Assembly: GCF_003054045.1 (NCBI RefSeq)
Contig: NZ_QBKH01000003.1
Coordinates: 760,197 to 824,196 of the forward strand
Reading direction: 5' to 3'
Source of the DNA: Sphingobacterium faecium
GTDB lineage: Bacteria; Bacteroidota; Bacteroidia; Sphingobacteriales; Sphingobacteriaceae
DNA length: 64,000 bases
The notes below the pieces were generated by a model. It saw nothing but the letters and a program-made list of their open reading frames with translations, searched no databases and was not told the origin of the DNA. The translations under genes were made by a program, and so were the position numbers. Positions within the stretch are counted from its first letter, which is position 1. Each line of letters opens with the position of its first letter. Positions 24,650 to 32,975 of this stretch are shown here, piece after piece.

Positions 24650-25723
24650 ATGTCAGCATCTCAAACTCCAATTTTCGAATTACTGGGTCAATTTGGACAC
24701 CAGAATTTGTTTTTTTGTAATGATGAAGTAGTTGGTTTGAAAGCAATTGTTGCGATTCATGATACCACATTAGGTCCAGCAATAGGCGGAGTCCGCATGC
24801 TGCCGTATTCCAGTACCGAAGAAGCGATCGAAGATGCTCTTCGTCTTTCTAAAGCGATCACTTACAAATCAGCAATCACAGGTCTTAACCTGGGTGGAGG
24901 AAGTGCAGTTATCTTGGGAAATCATCGTATCGATAAATCAGAAGTATTATTAAGACGTCTTGGTCAATTTATTGAGGGTCTTAATGGCAATTTTATTGCT
25001 TCTATCGATGTTGGTATTGGACAACGTGATTTGGAGCATATCTTTGCAGAGACTTCACACGTCGCAGGTCTTCCTAAAGCCATTAATGGCGGCGGTGATA
25101 CTTCAGTTTTTGCAGCTCAAGGTGTTCTCTATGGTATCAAAGCTTCTTTAAAAGAATTGTATGGTTCGGATAGTTTAGCTGGGCGCAAAGTAATCGTACA
25201 TGGCATTGGAAGTGTAGGTGAGCGTTTGATCGAGATGTTGCGTGACGAAAATTCACGTGTCTATGTCAGTGATATTACCGAAGATCGAATGTTAAAAACT
25301 GCTGCTAAGTATAAAGTTGAAACCATCGCATTTGATAAAGTTTTTGATTTTGATTGTGACGTATATGCACCTTGTGCACTTGGAGGCACTGTCAATCCAG
25401 AGACAGCAGCTAAAATGCAATGCAAAATTATTGCGGGTGCGGCTAATAACCAATTGAAAGAAGAATTGATCACCAGTAATATACTGCATGAAAGAGGCAT
25501 TTTGTATGCGCCAGATTATTTAATCAATGCTGGAGCATTGGTTAGCTGTTATTCCGAAATACAGGGCTATGGGGCTGATCATACTGAGTTTGTCATCAAA
25601 AATATTTACAACGCAACGCGCGAAGTATTCCAAAAATCGAAGCAAGAAAATATTTCTTCATTCCAAGCTGCTAATCAAATCGCAGAAAAACGTATCTTTG
25701 ACATTCGAAAACTCAAAAGATAG
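24650..25723 (+). CDS. Glu/Leu/Phe/Val dehydrogenase-family protein lacking the catalytic lysine
   Basis: 357 residues from ATG 24650; a TTG five codons earlier is less likely. The family oxidatively deaminates branched-chain or aromatic amino acids with NAD. GPAIGGVRMLPY, ITYKSAITGLNLGGG and the Rossmann segment VIVHGIGSVGERL match leucine dehydrogenase. Lys73 (TYK) corresponds to substrate-binding Lys68 of the Bacillus enzyme. Twelve residues on, where the catalytic Lys80 (GGGK) is expected, this protein has Ser85 (GGGSAVI). IDVGIG keeps the conserved Asp. It may be inactive in deamination, use another chemistry, or represent a Bacteroidota subfamily. It is followed by nusB after 53 nt. Confidence 0.85.
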   Translation: MSASQTPIFELLGQFGHQNLFFCNDEVVGLKAIVAIHDTTLGPAIGGVRMLPYSSTEEAIEDALRLSKAITYKSAITGLNLGGGSAVILGNHRIDKSEVLLRRLGQFIEGLNGNFIASIDVGIGQRDLEHIFAETSHVAGLPKAINGGGDTSVFAAQGVLYGIKASLKELYGSDSLAGRKVIVHGIGSVGERLIEMLRDENSRVYVSDITEDRMLKTAAKYKVETIAFDKVFDFDCDVYAPCALGGTVNPETAAKMQCKIIAGAANNQLKEELITSNILHERGILYAPDYLINAGALVSCYSEIQGYGADHTEFVIKNIYNATREVFQKSKQENISSFQAANQIAEKRIFDIRKLKR

Positions 25724-25776
25724 AGAAAAAAACAAAAAACAATCGTTCTTATATACAAATCGTTCTTTAAAATACT

Positions 25777-26724
25777 ATGTTAAATAGAAGACACCTAAGG
25801 GTCAAAGTAGTGCAAACGCTTTATGCGTACAGTTTATCTGAAGATAAAGATATCAAAGCCTTTGAAAAGGCATTATTGCAAAATGTGGATGAAGTGTACG
25901 AAATGTACATTTGGACGTTGAATCTCCTGGATGAAGTGGCTGATTACGCATTGATAGATGCAGAAGGTCGTGCAAATAAATTTTTGCCAACGGAAAAAGA
26001 TTTATCGCATAACACAAAACTAAGTAGCAATACGTTTATCGAATCTTTAAGACAAAATCCACAGTACGCAGAAGGAGTAAAGAAATACGGTGTTTCTTGG
26101 AACTTTGATCCTGAAATTGTTCGTACAGTATTTGCTCAGTTGAAACATTCTGAAGACTATGCTTACTATATGCAGTCGTCAGATCGTTCAATAGCTGTTG
26201 AAAAGGATATCATTAAATTTATTTTCAAAAAAATTATTTTGAAATCTCCGGTTATAGAACAGGTTTTTGAAGAAAAATTTATCAACTGGACAGTCGATAA
26301 AGAAGTTTTGCAAGCGTTGATTGCCAAAACATTCAAAAATTTTAGTTCTGAAGAACCGAGACAAAATAAGCTAGCGGAACTGACTCAAAATTGGTATGAT
26401 GATAAAGATTTCATCTTGAATCTGATTGCAAAAACAATCCGAAATACAAATGAATATCAAAAAATGATTACCGAGAAAACAAAAAACTGGGAATCAGACC
26501 GTATAGCCTTAATTGATACGTTATTGATGCGCATGGCTATTTGCGAATTGGTGAATTTCCCTTCTATTCCAGTAAAGGTTACGATTAATGAGTATATTGA
26601 AATTTCAAAAGTTTTCAGTACACTTAAGAGTAATACCTTTATTAATGGTATTTTAGATAAAATTTTAAGTGATTTAAATCAAGATGGCCGTATTCAAAAG
26701 CAAGGTCGTGGATTGAATAATTAA
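25777..26724 (+). CDS. nusB: transcription antitermination factor NusB, long form
   Basis: 315 residues, about twice the length of E. coli NusB. MLNRRHLRVKVVQTLYAY is the RNA-binding N-terminal part, and the real NusB core resumes near residue 235 (WESDRIALIDTLLMRMAICE, FPSIPVKVTINEYIEISK). Between them lies an extra helical domain of about 150 residues. NusB with NusE/S10 binds boxA RNA and prevents termination in rRNA operons. The long form is usual in Bacteroidota; the role of the insert is unknown. First of a run nusB-DUF1573-yajC. Confidence 0.93.
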   Translation: MLNRRHLRVKVVQTLYAYSLSEDKDIKAFEKALLQNVDEVYEMYIWTLNLLDEVADYALIDAEGRANKFLPTEKDLSHNTKLSSNTFIESLRQNPQYAEGVKKYGVSWNFDPEIVRTVFAQLKHSEDYAYYMQSSDRSIAVEKDIIKFIFKKIILKSPVIEQVFEEKFINWTVDKEVLQALIAKTFKNFSSEEPRQNKLAELTQNWYDDKDFILNLIAKTIRNTNEYQKMITEKTKNWESDRIALIDTLLMRMAICELVNFPSIPVKVTINEYIEISKVFSTLKSNTFINGILDKILSDLNQDGRIQKQGRGLNN

Positions 26725-26734
26725 AAAGATATTT

Positions 26735-27202
26735 ATGAAAAAATTGAACTATTCACTTCTTTTAGCATTAGGTATATGGACATTGAGTTCATGTGGATCT
26801 AATACTAAAAATGATAAGACAACTTCAGAGCAAGCTGTTGTTACGGAGGATACTGCCGCAAATCGTGAGGCTGCAGCAACCGCAATTGGAACAATTGAGT
26901 TTACAGAACCTGTACATGAGTTTGGACAAATCAAAGAAGGAGCAGAGGTAACGCATATTTTTACGTTGACTAATACAGGTAATGCACCCTTGATCATTTC
27001 AGAAGTAAGAGCTTCATGTGGATGTACGCAACCTGAGTTTTCGAAAAACCCTGTTCTTCCGGGCAAAACATCTGACATTAAAGTCACTTTTAAAAGTGAA
27101 GGTCAGGTTGGGAAGCAGCAGAAAATTATAACCATTCACTCTAATGCTTCAAATGGATTGACAACAGTTCAATTAAAAGGCGAAGTGTTGGCAGCTAAAT
27201 AA
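26735..27202 (+). CDS. DUF1573 lipoprotein
   Basis: 155 residues. Lipobox in WTLSSC, then an acidic Ala/Thr-rich linker and one DUF1573 (Ig-like, ASH-related) domain: HEFGQIKEGAEVTHIFTL, TNTGNAPLIISEVRASCGC, FKSEGQVGKQQKIITIHSN. These domains are frequent in Bacteroidota envelopes; function unknown. Lies 10 nt after nusB and 22 nt before yajC, so it belongs to the same transcript, a conserved arrangement in the phylum. Confidence 0.9.
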   Translation: MKKLNYSLLLALGIWTLSSCGSNTKNDKTTSEQAVVTEDTAANREAAATAIGTIEFTEPVHEFGQIKEGAEVTHIFTLTNTGNAPLIISEVRASCGCTQPEFSKNPVLPGKTSDIKVTFKSEGQVGKQQKIITIHSNASNGLTTVQLKGEVLAAK

Positions 27203-27224
27203 TTAAATATAAAACAGATAACAT

Positions 27225-27536
27225 ATGAACACAGTTTTTTTACAGGCAGCGGGCTCAGGAAGTAGTTTAATGAGTTTCTTACCGATGATTCTTATCGTGG
27301 TTGTTTTTTATTTCTTTATGATTAGACCTCAAATGAAGAAACAAAAAGATCACAAGAAATACATTGAAGAATTAGGTGTTAATTCTCAAATCGTAACAAA
27401 TGCGGGTATTCATGGTCGTATTGTTGAAGTTTCGGAAACAACGTTTTTAGTAGATGTGGGCTCTGGTGTTAAAATTCGTTTTGACAAGTCAGCAGTTGCA
27501 TTAGATGCTTCAAAAGCATTGAACGCTAAATCATAA
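27225..27536 (+). CDS. yajC: preprotein translocase accessory subunit YajC
   Basis: 103 residues with one N-terminal membrane helix (SLMSFLPMILIVVVFYFFMI) and a short cytoplasmic domain, the standard YajC layout: IRPQMKKQKDHKKYIEEL then VTNAGIHGRIVEV. YajC binds SecDF in the Sec export machinery. Last of the nusB-DUF1573-yajC group and followed by a hairpin at 27551-27588. Confidence 0.95.
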   Translation: MNTVFLQAAGSGSSLMSFLPMILIVVVFYFFMIRPQMKKQKDHKKYIEELGVNSQIVTNAGIHGRIVEVSETTFLVDVGSGVKIRFDKSAVALDASKALNAKS

Positions 27537-27550
27537 TACAATAGAAATTA

Positions 27551-27588
27551 AAGGAAGCCGATCTTATTAAAATAGGATCGGCTTCCTT
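27551..27588 (+). terminator. terminator-like hairpin after yajC
   Basis: 13-bp perfect arms (27551-27563, 27576-27588), extendable inward by four weak pairs. T-run is short. It separates yajC from the YbbR gene, which has its own promoter. Confidence 0.75.
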
Positions 27589-27644
27589 ATTTAAGGACCT
27601 TCAATTTGCTATTGATTTCGTCAGGATATGAAAGGCAAAATGAT

Positions 27645-27652
27645 TAAGTTTG
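27645..27652 (+). promoter_or_regulatory. -7 promoter box (TAAGTTTG) abutting the YbbR start
   Basis: Exact TAnnTTTG, 3 nt before ATG 27656; implies a leaderless mRNA and makes the TTG at 27650 unlikely. Confidence 0.6.
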
Positions 27653-27655
27653 TAT

Positions 27656-28606
27656 ATGGCAAGTATTATTCGTATCAGTAAATCACAGAAAAGGAAATTG
27701 ATCACATTTACACGATGTGTTCTTATTTCTTTATTTGCCTGGCTATTATTTTCCATTTCAAATGAATATACGATTACTGTAAAAGCAGGGATAGAATACG
27801 TAAACTTGCCTGAGAAACGTGCCTTTCATCCACAGCAATCCGATACGGTAAGCATCAAGTTAAAGATGACGGGCTGGCAGGTGCTGTTTTCTAAAGTAAA
27901 ATCTGAAGTACCAACGGTCCATGTGGATATCAGTGGACTGAAAAATAAAAACTGGATAGTTTTCTCCAATCAGATTGGTTTTATCAATCGCCAGTTCCCC
28001 CATGAACAACTAGTCGTTTCCGTAAGTCCTGATACTTTATACTTTGATTTTTCCAAGCAGACACAGCGTAAGGTTCCCGTAAAAGCGATGGCAGATATTC
28101 AATTTAGAAAACAATATGGCTTTATTGGTGAAACCCTGGTCAATCCCAAATATGTCACGATATCAGGTCCCTATGAAGATGTTGCTAATATTGAATATTG
28201 GGAGACCGATACGATCAGAGGTAAAGATGTAGCTACTGATCTAAGAACAGTAGCTTATCTCAATAAAAACCAAAAGGCAAATATTAATGTCTATCCAACC
28301 TCAGTCGAGGTATTGATGCCTGTTGGCGAATTGACCGAAAAAATTATTGAATTACCTTTGAAGGTTGAAAATAATACACATTTTAAATCCGTAAGAACAA
28401 TGCCAAGTAAAGTTGCTATTACGGTACTCATGTCTGTTAAAGATTATAATAATTATACAGCAAGAGATTTTGAAGCTGTGGTCGATATCAATGACTGGGA
28501 AGGGGCTAAGGTGAAATATTTACCTGTTATCTTGACCAAGGTGCCAGATTTTTGTTCTATTTTAAGAATAGAACCTCAAAATGTTGATTTTTTCGTTCGT
28601 AAATAA
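27656..28606 (+). CDS. YbbR-domain protein (CdaR-like)
   Basis: 316 residues from ATG 27656 (MASIIRISKSQKRK). A basic N-terminus precedes one membrane helix (about 20-40) and an extracytoplasmic part with YbbR-like repeats (VPVKAMADIQFRKQYGFIG, VTISGPYEDVANIEYWETD). In Firmicutes YbbR/CdaR regulates the diadenylate cyclase CdaA; no cyclase is adjacent here, so that role is only analogy. Gene ends 1 nt before coaE, a conserved pairing in Bacteroidota. Confidence 0.85.
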   Translation: MASIIRISKSQKRKLITFTRCVLISLFAWLLFSISNEYTITVKAGIEYVNLPEKRAFHPQQSDTVSIKLKMTGWQVLFSKVKSEVPTVHVDISGLKNKNWIVFSNQIGFINRQFPHEQLVVSVSPDTLYFDFSKQTQRKVPVKAMADIQFRKQYGFIGETLVNPKYVTISGPYEDVANIEYWETDTIRGKDVATDLRTVAYLNKNQKANINVYPTSVEVLMPVGELTEKIIELPLKVENNTHFKSVRTMPSKVAITVLMSVKDYNNYTARDFEAVVDINDWEGAKVKYLPVILTKVPDFCSILRIEPQNVDFFVRK

Positions 28607-28607
28607 T

Positions 28608-29189
28608 ATGGGAATTAAAGTAGGAATAGCAGGCGGTATCGGATCTGGAAAAACAATCGTATGTGATGTTTTTAAAGTTTTAGGCATCCCAATTTATAAT
28701 GCGGATCTAGAAGCAAAGTTGATCATGAATAAGAGTGATCAGGTTCGAAAAGCAATCATAGCGGCATTTGGTGATCAAGCCTATCAAGATGGTCTATTGA
28801 ATCGGGAATTTCTTTCTGCTCAAGTATTTAATAATGCTGATCAATTAGCAAAGCTAAATGCCATTGTTCATCCCGCAGTGATACAGGCTGCAGAAGATTG
28901 GGCTGATGCCCAAACGGCTCCTTATTCATTAAAAGAGGCTTCCATACTGTTTGAAAGCGGATCATATAAAAAACTGGATTATACGATTTTGGTGACAGCT
29001 CCTGTCGAAATACGTATAGCCCGAGTCATGCAAAGAGACCAAGTCACAAGAGAACAGGTGCTGGCCAGAATGAACAATCAGCTGCCTGATGAAGAAAAGG
29101 CTAAATTAGCCGATTTTGTGATTATTAACGATGGAATCAAAGCATTAATTCCACAAGTGATGGCATTACACCGTCAATTTCAGAAATAA
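28608..29189 (+). CDS. coaE: dephospho-CoA kinase
   Basis: 193 residues from ATG 28608 (MGIKVGIAGGIGSGKT); an upstream in-frame ATG at 28581 would overlap the YbbR gene and is rejected. The P-loop GGIGSGKT, IPIYNADLEAK and ARVMQRDQVTREQVLAR are typical of CoaE, the cytoplasmic kinase that performs the last step of coenzyme A synthesis. Located 1 nt after YbbR and 6 nt before the exonuclease gene; a single transcript is likely. Confidence 0.95.
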   Translation: MGIKVGIAGGIGSGKTIVCDVFKVLGIPIYNADLEAKLIMNKSDQVRKAIIAAFGDQAYQDGLLNREFLSAQVFNNADQLAKLNAIVHPAVIQAAEDWADAQTAPYSLKEASILFESGSYKKLDYTILVTAPVEIRIARVMQRDQVTREQVLARMNNQLPDEEKAKLADFVIINDGIKALIPQVMALHRQFQK

Positions 29190-29195
29190 TTTTTT

Positions 29196-30143
29196 ATGTT
29201 ACATATATTATCGGACTTTTTGGTTAGAAAACCAGAAGGTTACTATTGTCAATATGGAGACTTCTATATTGATGCATTACTCCCCGTTTCCGTCGATGTT
29301 GTATCGCATGGGCATGGTGATCATGCAAGACCTGGGCATACAACGATTTATTGTACAGCCGTTACTGCCGCGATCATGCGATACCGATATTCCCAACAAC
29401 CGCAGTCCAGCTATAGAACAATAGATTTTCAGCATACATTTCAGATTGGTCCAGTGCAATTGACTTTTATTCCTGCCGGACACATATTGGGATCAGCCCA
29501 AATCTTGATGGAATATAAAGGTGTTCGGTATCTCTACACAGGTGATTATAAATTGCAGGAGGACGAAACCTGCGAACCTATTGAGATCATTCAGGCAGAT
29601 GTACTGATTACAGAATGTACGTTTGCAGATCCAGAAGTTATTCATCCAGATCCCATTGATGAAATCAAAAAATTGAACGATCAACCGTTTAATATTTTAT
29701 TGGGAACCTATTCACTAGGAAAGGCACAACGACTAACAGATTTGATCAATAAGCATTGCCCAGATAGAAGGGTGTTGGTGCATCATGGTATATTGCCACT
29801 CCACCGTATTTATGATGACATGGGGCTTAAAAAGCTTACTTATGAACAATATAATAGAAGAGAGATGAAGGTGGGAGAACCTAATAAAGTCTATATGGTT
29901 CCTCCAATGACATTCAATAGTTATATTCGTGCAACTAAAGTGGTTCGAGCTTTTGCTTCTGGCTGGAAGAGACTTCAGCAGCATAATGATCTTTCCCTCT
30001 TTATTTCCGATCATGTGGATTGGAATGATATCCTATTTTTTATCAAAGAGGTGAAGCCTCAGGAAGTATGGACGCTGCACGGTGACGGTCGGATATTAAA
30101 ACAGTATTTTGATGGACAATTAACTGTTCGTGATATCTATTGA
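29196..30143 (+). CDS. ligase-associated DNA exonuclease (metallo-beta-lactamase/beta-CASP-like)
   Basis: 315 residues. The metal motif SHGHGDHARPG (His38, His40, Asp42, His43), AGHILGSAQI and TGDYKLQEDE match the metallo-beta-lactamase nucleases usually called ligase-associated DNA exonuclease or mRNA 3'-end processing factor-like. In many bacteria it sits with an ATP-dependent DNA ligase and an Lhr-type helicase; neither is present here. It follows coaE with a 6-nt gap and ends at a strong terminator. Exact nucleic-acid substrate unknown. Confidence 0.85.
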   Translation: MLHILSDFLVRKPEGYYCQYGDFYIDALLPVSVDVVSHGHGDHARPGHTTIYCTAVTAAIMRYRYSQQPQSSYRTIDFQHTFQIGPVQLTFIPAGHILGSAQILMEYKGVRYLYTGDYKLQEDETCEPIEIIQADVLITECTFADPEVIHPDPIDEIKKLNDQPFNILLGTYSLGKAQRLTDLINKHCPDRRVLVHHGILPLHRIYDDMGLKKLTYEQYNRREMKVGEPNKVYMVPPMTFNSYIRATKVVRAFASGWKRLQQHNDLSLFISDHVDWNDILFFIKEVKPQEVWTLHGDGRILKQYFDGQLTVRDIY

Positions 30144-30166
30144 TTATTGTAAGTCAATTTATTATC

Positions 30167-30210
30167 GCCATCTATTTAAATATTAAAATTAAATAGATGG
30201 CTTTTTTTTT
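30167..30210. terminator. terminator after the exonuclease gene
   Basis: 12-bp perfect arms (30167-30178, 30190-30201) and a T9 tract. It also serves the convergent MFS gene from the other side. Confidence 0.9.
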
Positions 30211-30212
30211 TA

Positions 30213-31403
30213 TCAAGATTTTGCCTTAGACCTGATTAATATAAAACAGACCATAACGCCTAATAATACCAAAAATAGACTGAACGGAAATATGAAGTTC
30301 ATGCCAAATTGTTTTGCGACTAAGCCAACCAGCGGACCAGATACACCCAGTGAAATATCAATGAATAACCCATAAGCTCCCAATGCTGCACCTTTGTTTG
30401 CACTAGATGCCCGTTTAACTGCCTCAACTCCCAATGCCGGAAATACCATGGAAAATCCTAAACCAGTAATCGAAGCTCCAATGATCGTCAATAGCGGTGA
30501 TGGTGCAAAGGAGATCATCAATAGTCCCACACTTTCAATGATCATCGAGTATAAGGCTATTTTGACGCCTCCAATTTTATTAATACTACCGGTAAGTAAA
30601 AATCTGCCTAAAACAAACATGGTACTAAAGCAGGTAATGCAAATGGCGGCATTCTCCCATCCCTTGTAATTGTAGTATAGGGTGATAAAAGTTGAAATCG
30701 TACCAAAACCAATACCGGCTAATGCAAGACCTATTCCGAATGGAGATACGATTTTAAGAACGGAGAAAAATGAATTTCGAACTTCTGTAGATAACGAATA
30801 CAGTGCTTTTTTATTTATGGTCGAAATAAGGCCAATAAGCCCCACTAGGATAGTAAATGCTGCAATTGACCAATTGCCTAGGTGCTGCGATAAAATAACG
30901 CCTAGAGGAGCGCCAATGGCCATAGAGCTATAATTGGATATGCCATTGTAAGAAATTGCGGTACTCGTGTGCTGATCACCCACACGTAAAATAGCCCAGT
31001 TGACCGGACTTGCACCCACCATACCTTCTCCACATCCCGTTAATAATCGAGAAGCAGCCAGCAAGCTTATGGAAAGCAATGGGGAAGCACTGGTATAGAA
31101 TGCAGCCCAAAGGAGGATTCCGGTTAGCATAAAACAGATCATACTGACGATAATAGCAGGCTTAGGACCTTTTTTATCGACGATCGTCCCAGCATAAGCA
31201 CGCATAAAAAATGTCATGATGTATTGAGAACCAATTACTGCACCTGCGATAATGGTATTGAATCCTAATATTTCATGGATGAAAATAGGAAGAACAGCTA
31301 GCGAAAGACCAATCGTGAAATATCCGTAGAAGGTTAAAATCACATAGCTAGCAATCTGAAAACGGTAATCAAGAGCCGTCTTTTGCAAAGATTTGGATAA
31401 CAT
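30213..31403 (-). CDS. MFS transporter of the YhhS/YnfM type
   Basis: 396 residues, 12 membrane segments. Stretches such as YFTIGLSLAVLPIFIHEI, GTISTFITLYYNYKGW, SMVFPALGVEAVKR and IDISLGVSGPLVGL are close to E. coli YhhS, a major-facilitator efflux carrier (UPF0226 group; arabinose/glyphosate-related reports). Substrate here unknown. Single gene with terminators at both ends. Confidence 0.88.
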   Translation of the reverse strand: MLSKSLQKTALDYRFQIASYVILTFYGYFTIGLSLAVLPIFIHEILGFNTIIAGAVIGSQYIMTFFMRAYAGTIVDKKGPKPAIIVSMICFMLTGILLWAAFYTSASPLLSISLLAASRLLTGCGEGMVGASPVNWAILRVGDQHTSTAISYNGISNYSSMAIGAPLGVILSQHLGNWSIAAFTILVGLIGLISTINKKALYSLSTEVRNSFFSVLKIVSPFGIGLALAGIGFGTISTFITLYYNYKGWENAAICITCFSTMFVLGRFLLTGSINKIGGVKIALYSMIIESVGLLMISFAPSPLLTIIGASITGLGFSMVFPALGVEAVKRASSANKGAALGAYGLFIDISLGVSGPLVGLVAKQFGMNFIFPFSLFLVLLGVMVCFILIRSKAKS

Positions 31404-31441
31404 GCTGCAAAGGAAGCAAACCTAGCGGGGATAAAAAAATA

Positions 31442-31474
31442 AAAGGCGATATTCTCTTTCAGAATATCGCCTTT
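31442..31474 (-). terminator. terminator of the met operon
   Basis: 14-bp perfect stem (31442-31455/31461-31474), 5-nt loop; on the minus strand it follows metQ. Confidence 0.85.
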
Positions 31475-31497
31475 ATTACAAATTAATTATAATAGGA

Positions 31498-32304
31498 TTA
31501 CCAACCTTTTATGGCACCACCTTTAAATACCCTTTTGGCAGTAGCTTCTACTTCTGGTGATTGATAAGCCTCAATAAATTGTTTGATCCGCTCATCATTC
31601 CGGTTGTCCTCCCTAGATACAATTAAATTGACATATGGGGAGTCACTATCTTCAGAAAATAGACCCTCTTTTTCTGGATCTAAACCTGCTTGAGCTGCAA
31701 AAGTATTGTTAATAATCGCAATGACAACTTCTTTATCGTCCAAAACACGAGGTAACTGAGGGGCCTCAAGCTCCATAATATTTAATTTCTTAGGATTATC
31801 GATGATATCTGTTTTTTTGGGTAAAAGACCAACGTTATCTTTCAGCTTTATCAATCCTTCTTTTTGAAGCAATAGCAGCGATCTTCCTCCATTTGTTGGA
31901 TCATTTGGAATAACGATAGTTGCACCTGGTTGCAATTCGCTGATCGATTTTATTTTTTTAGAATAAGCAACTATGGGAAACACAAAAGTGTTGGCAACTG
32001 CGGCTAATTTATAACCACGTTGTCGAGATTGTTCTTGAAGATAGGGTAAATGCTGAAACGAGTTGACGTCAATATCGCCTTGGTTTAAAGCTTCATTGGG
32101 GACTACATAATCGTTGAAAGAAACCAATTCAACATCAAGGTTGAATTTTTCTTTAGCGACTTTTTTCGCTGTTTCAGCAATTTCTTGTTCCGGACCGGCG
32201 ACGATTCCTACTTTAAGGACTTTTGAATCTGTTTTTTTTCCGTTACAAGCAATAAGGCCAACTAAGGTCAGTGCTATCACGCAAAGTTTAGAATGTAATC
32301 TCAT
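31498..32304 (-). CDS. metQ: methionine-binding lipoprotein MetQ
   Basis: 268 residues. Lipobox in LVGLIAC (Cys20), then an NlpA/MetQ-type solute-binding domain: LKVGIVAGPEQEIAE, YVVPNEALNQGDIDVNSFQH, ATIVIPNDPTNGGRSLLLLQ. It captures D/L-methionine in the periplasm and hands it to MetNI. Last of metN-metI-metQ, 17 nt after metI. The complete trio in the standard order, plus a leader with a terminator, makes the assignment firm. Confidence 0.95.
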   Translation of the reverse strand: MRLHSKLCVIALTLVGLIACNGKKTDSKVLKVGIVAGPEQEIAETAKKVAKEKFNLDVELVSFNDYVVPNEALNQGDIDVNSFQHLPYLQEQSRQRGYKLAAVANTFVFPIVAYSKKIKSISELQPGATIVIPNDPTNGGRSLLLLQKEGLIKLKDNVGLLPKKTDIIDNPKKLNIMELEAPQLPRVLDDKEVVIAIINNTFAAQAGLDPEKEGLFSEDSDSPYVNLIVSREDNRNDERIKQFIEAYQSPEVEATAKRVFKGGAIKGW

Positions 32305-32321
32305 AGTTTTTAAAATAGATG

Positions 32322-32975
32322 TTAACGATGATTAGCTTTTTTAGACATATAATCTCCAGTGAACTGAAGAATAAATACAATTAAAATTAGTAAAATTAAT
32401 ACAGCATTCATAATAAAAGTATCATAACCAATATAGCCATACTGATATCCAATTTGACCAAGTCCGCCAGCACCAACAGCACCACCCATAGCTGAATAAC
32501 CAACTAAGGTAATCAATGTAATAGTCAGATTATTAATGAGTGATGGTAACGACTCTGGTAATAATACTTTGTAAATAATCTGTGTTGTAGTCGCTCCCAT
32601 AGCACGAGCAGCTTCAATCAGTCCATGAGGAATTTCCAATAGACTATTCTCTACTAACCTAGCAATAAAGGGCGCCGCAGCCAAGCTTAGGGGTACTAAG
32701 GCAGCTGTCACTCCAATCGAAGTGCCTACGATTTGTCTGGTGAATGGAATCATCCAGACAATCAGGATAATAAAAGGGATGGAACGGAATACATTCACCA
32801 ATACAGCAAGTAACTGATGTATAAATTTGTTTTCATGCAATTGGTTTTTGCGGGTTAAAAATAGAAAAATCCCCGTAGGAAGCCCGAGTGCAAAACCAAA
32901 AAATCCGGATAAGAAAGTCATAACAATAGTTTCTATCGTACCCTTGATCAATAAATCGATAATCGTATCAGACAT
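32322..32975 (-). CDS. metI: methionine ABC transporter permease MetI
   Basis: 217 residues with five membrane helices and the EAA motif EAARAMGATTTQIIYKVLLP, which docks on the ATPase MetN. SLAAAPFIARLVENSL is also typical. Inner-membrane subunit of the methionine importer. Its first codons overlap the end of metN by 8 nt, so translation is coupled. Confidence 0.95.
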   Translation of the reverse strand: MSDTIIDLLIKGTIETIVMTFLSGFFGFALGLPTGIFLFLTRKNQLHENKFIHQLLAVLVNVFRSIPFIILIVWMIPFTRQIVGTSIGVTAALVPLSLAAAPFIARLVENSLLEIPHGLIEAARAMGATTTQIIYKVLLPESLPSLINNLTITLITLVGYSAMGGAVGAGGLGQIGYQYGYIGYDTFIMNAVLILLILIVFILQFTGDYMSKKANHR

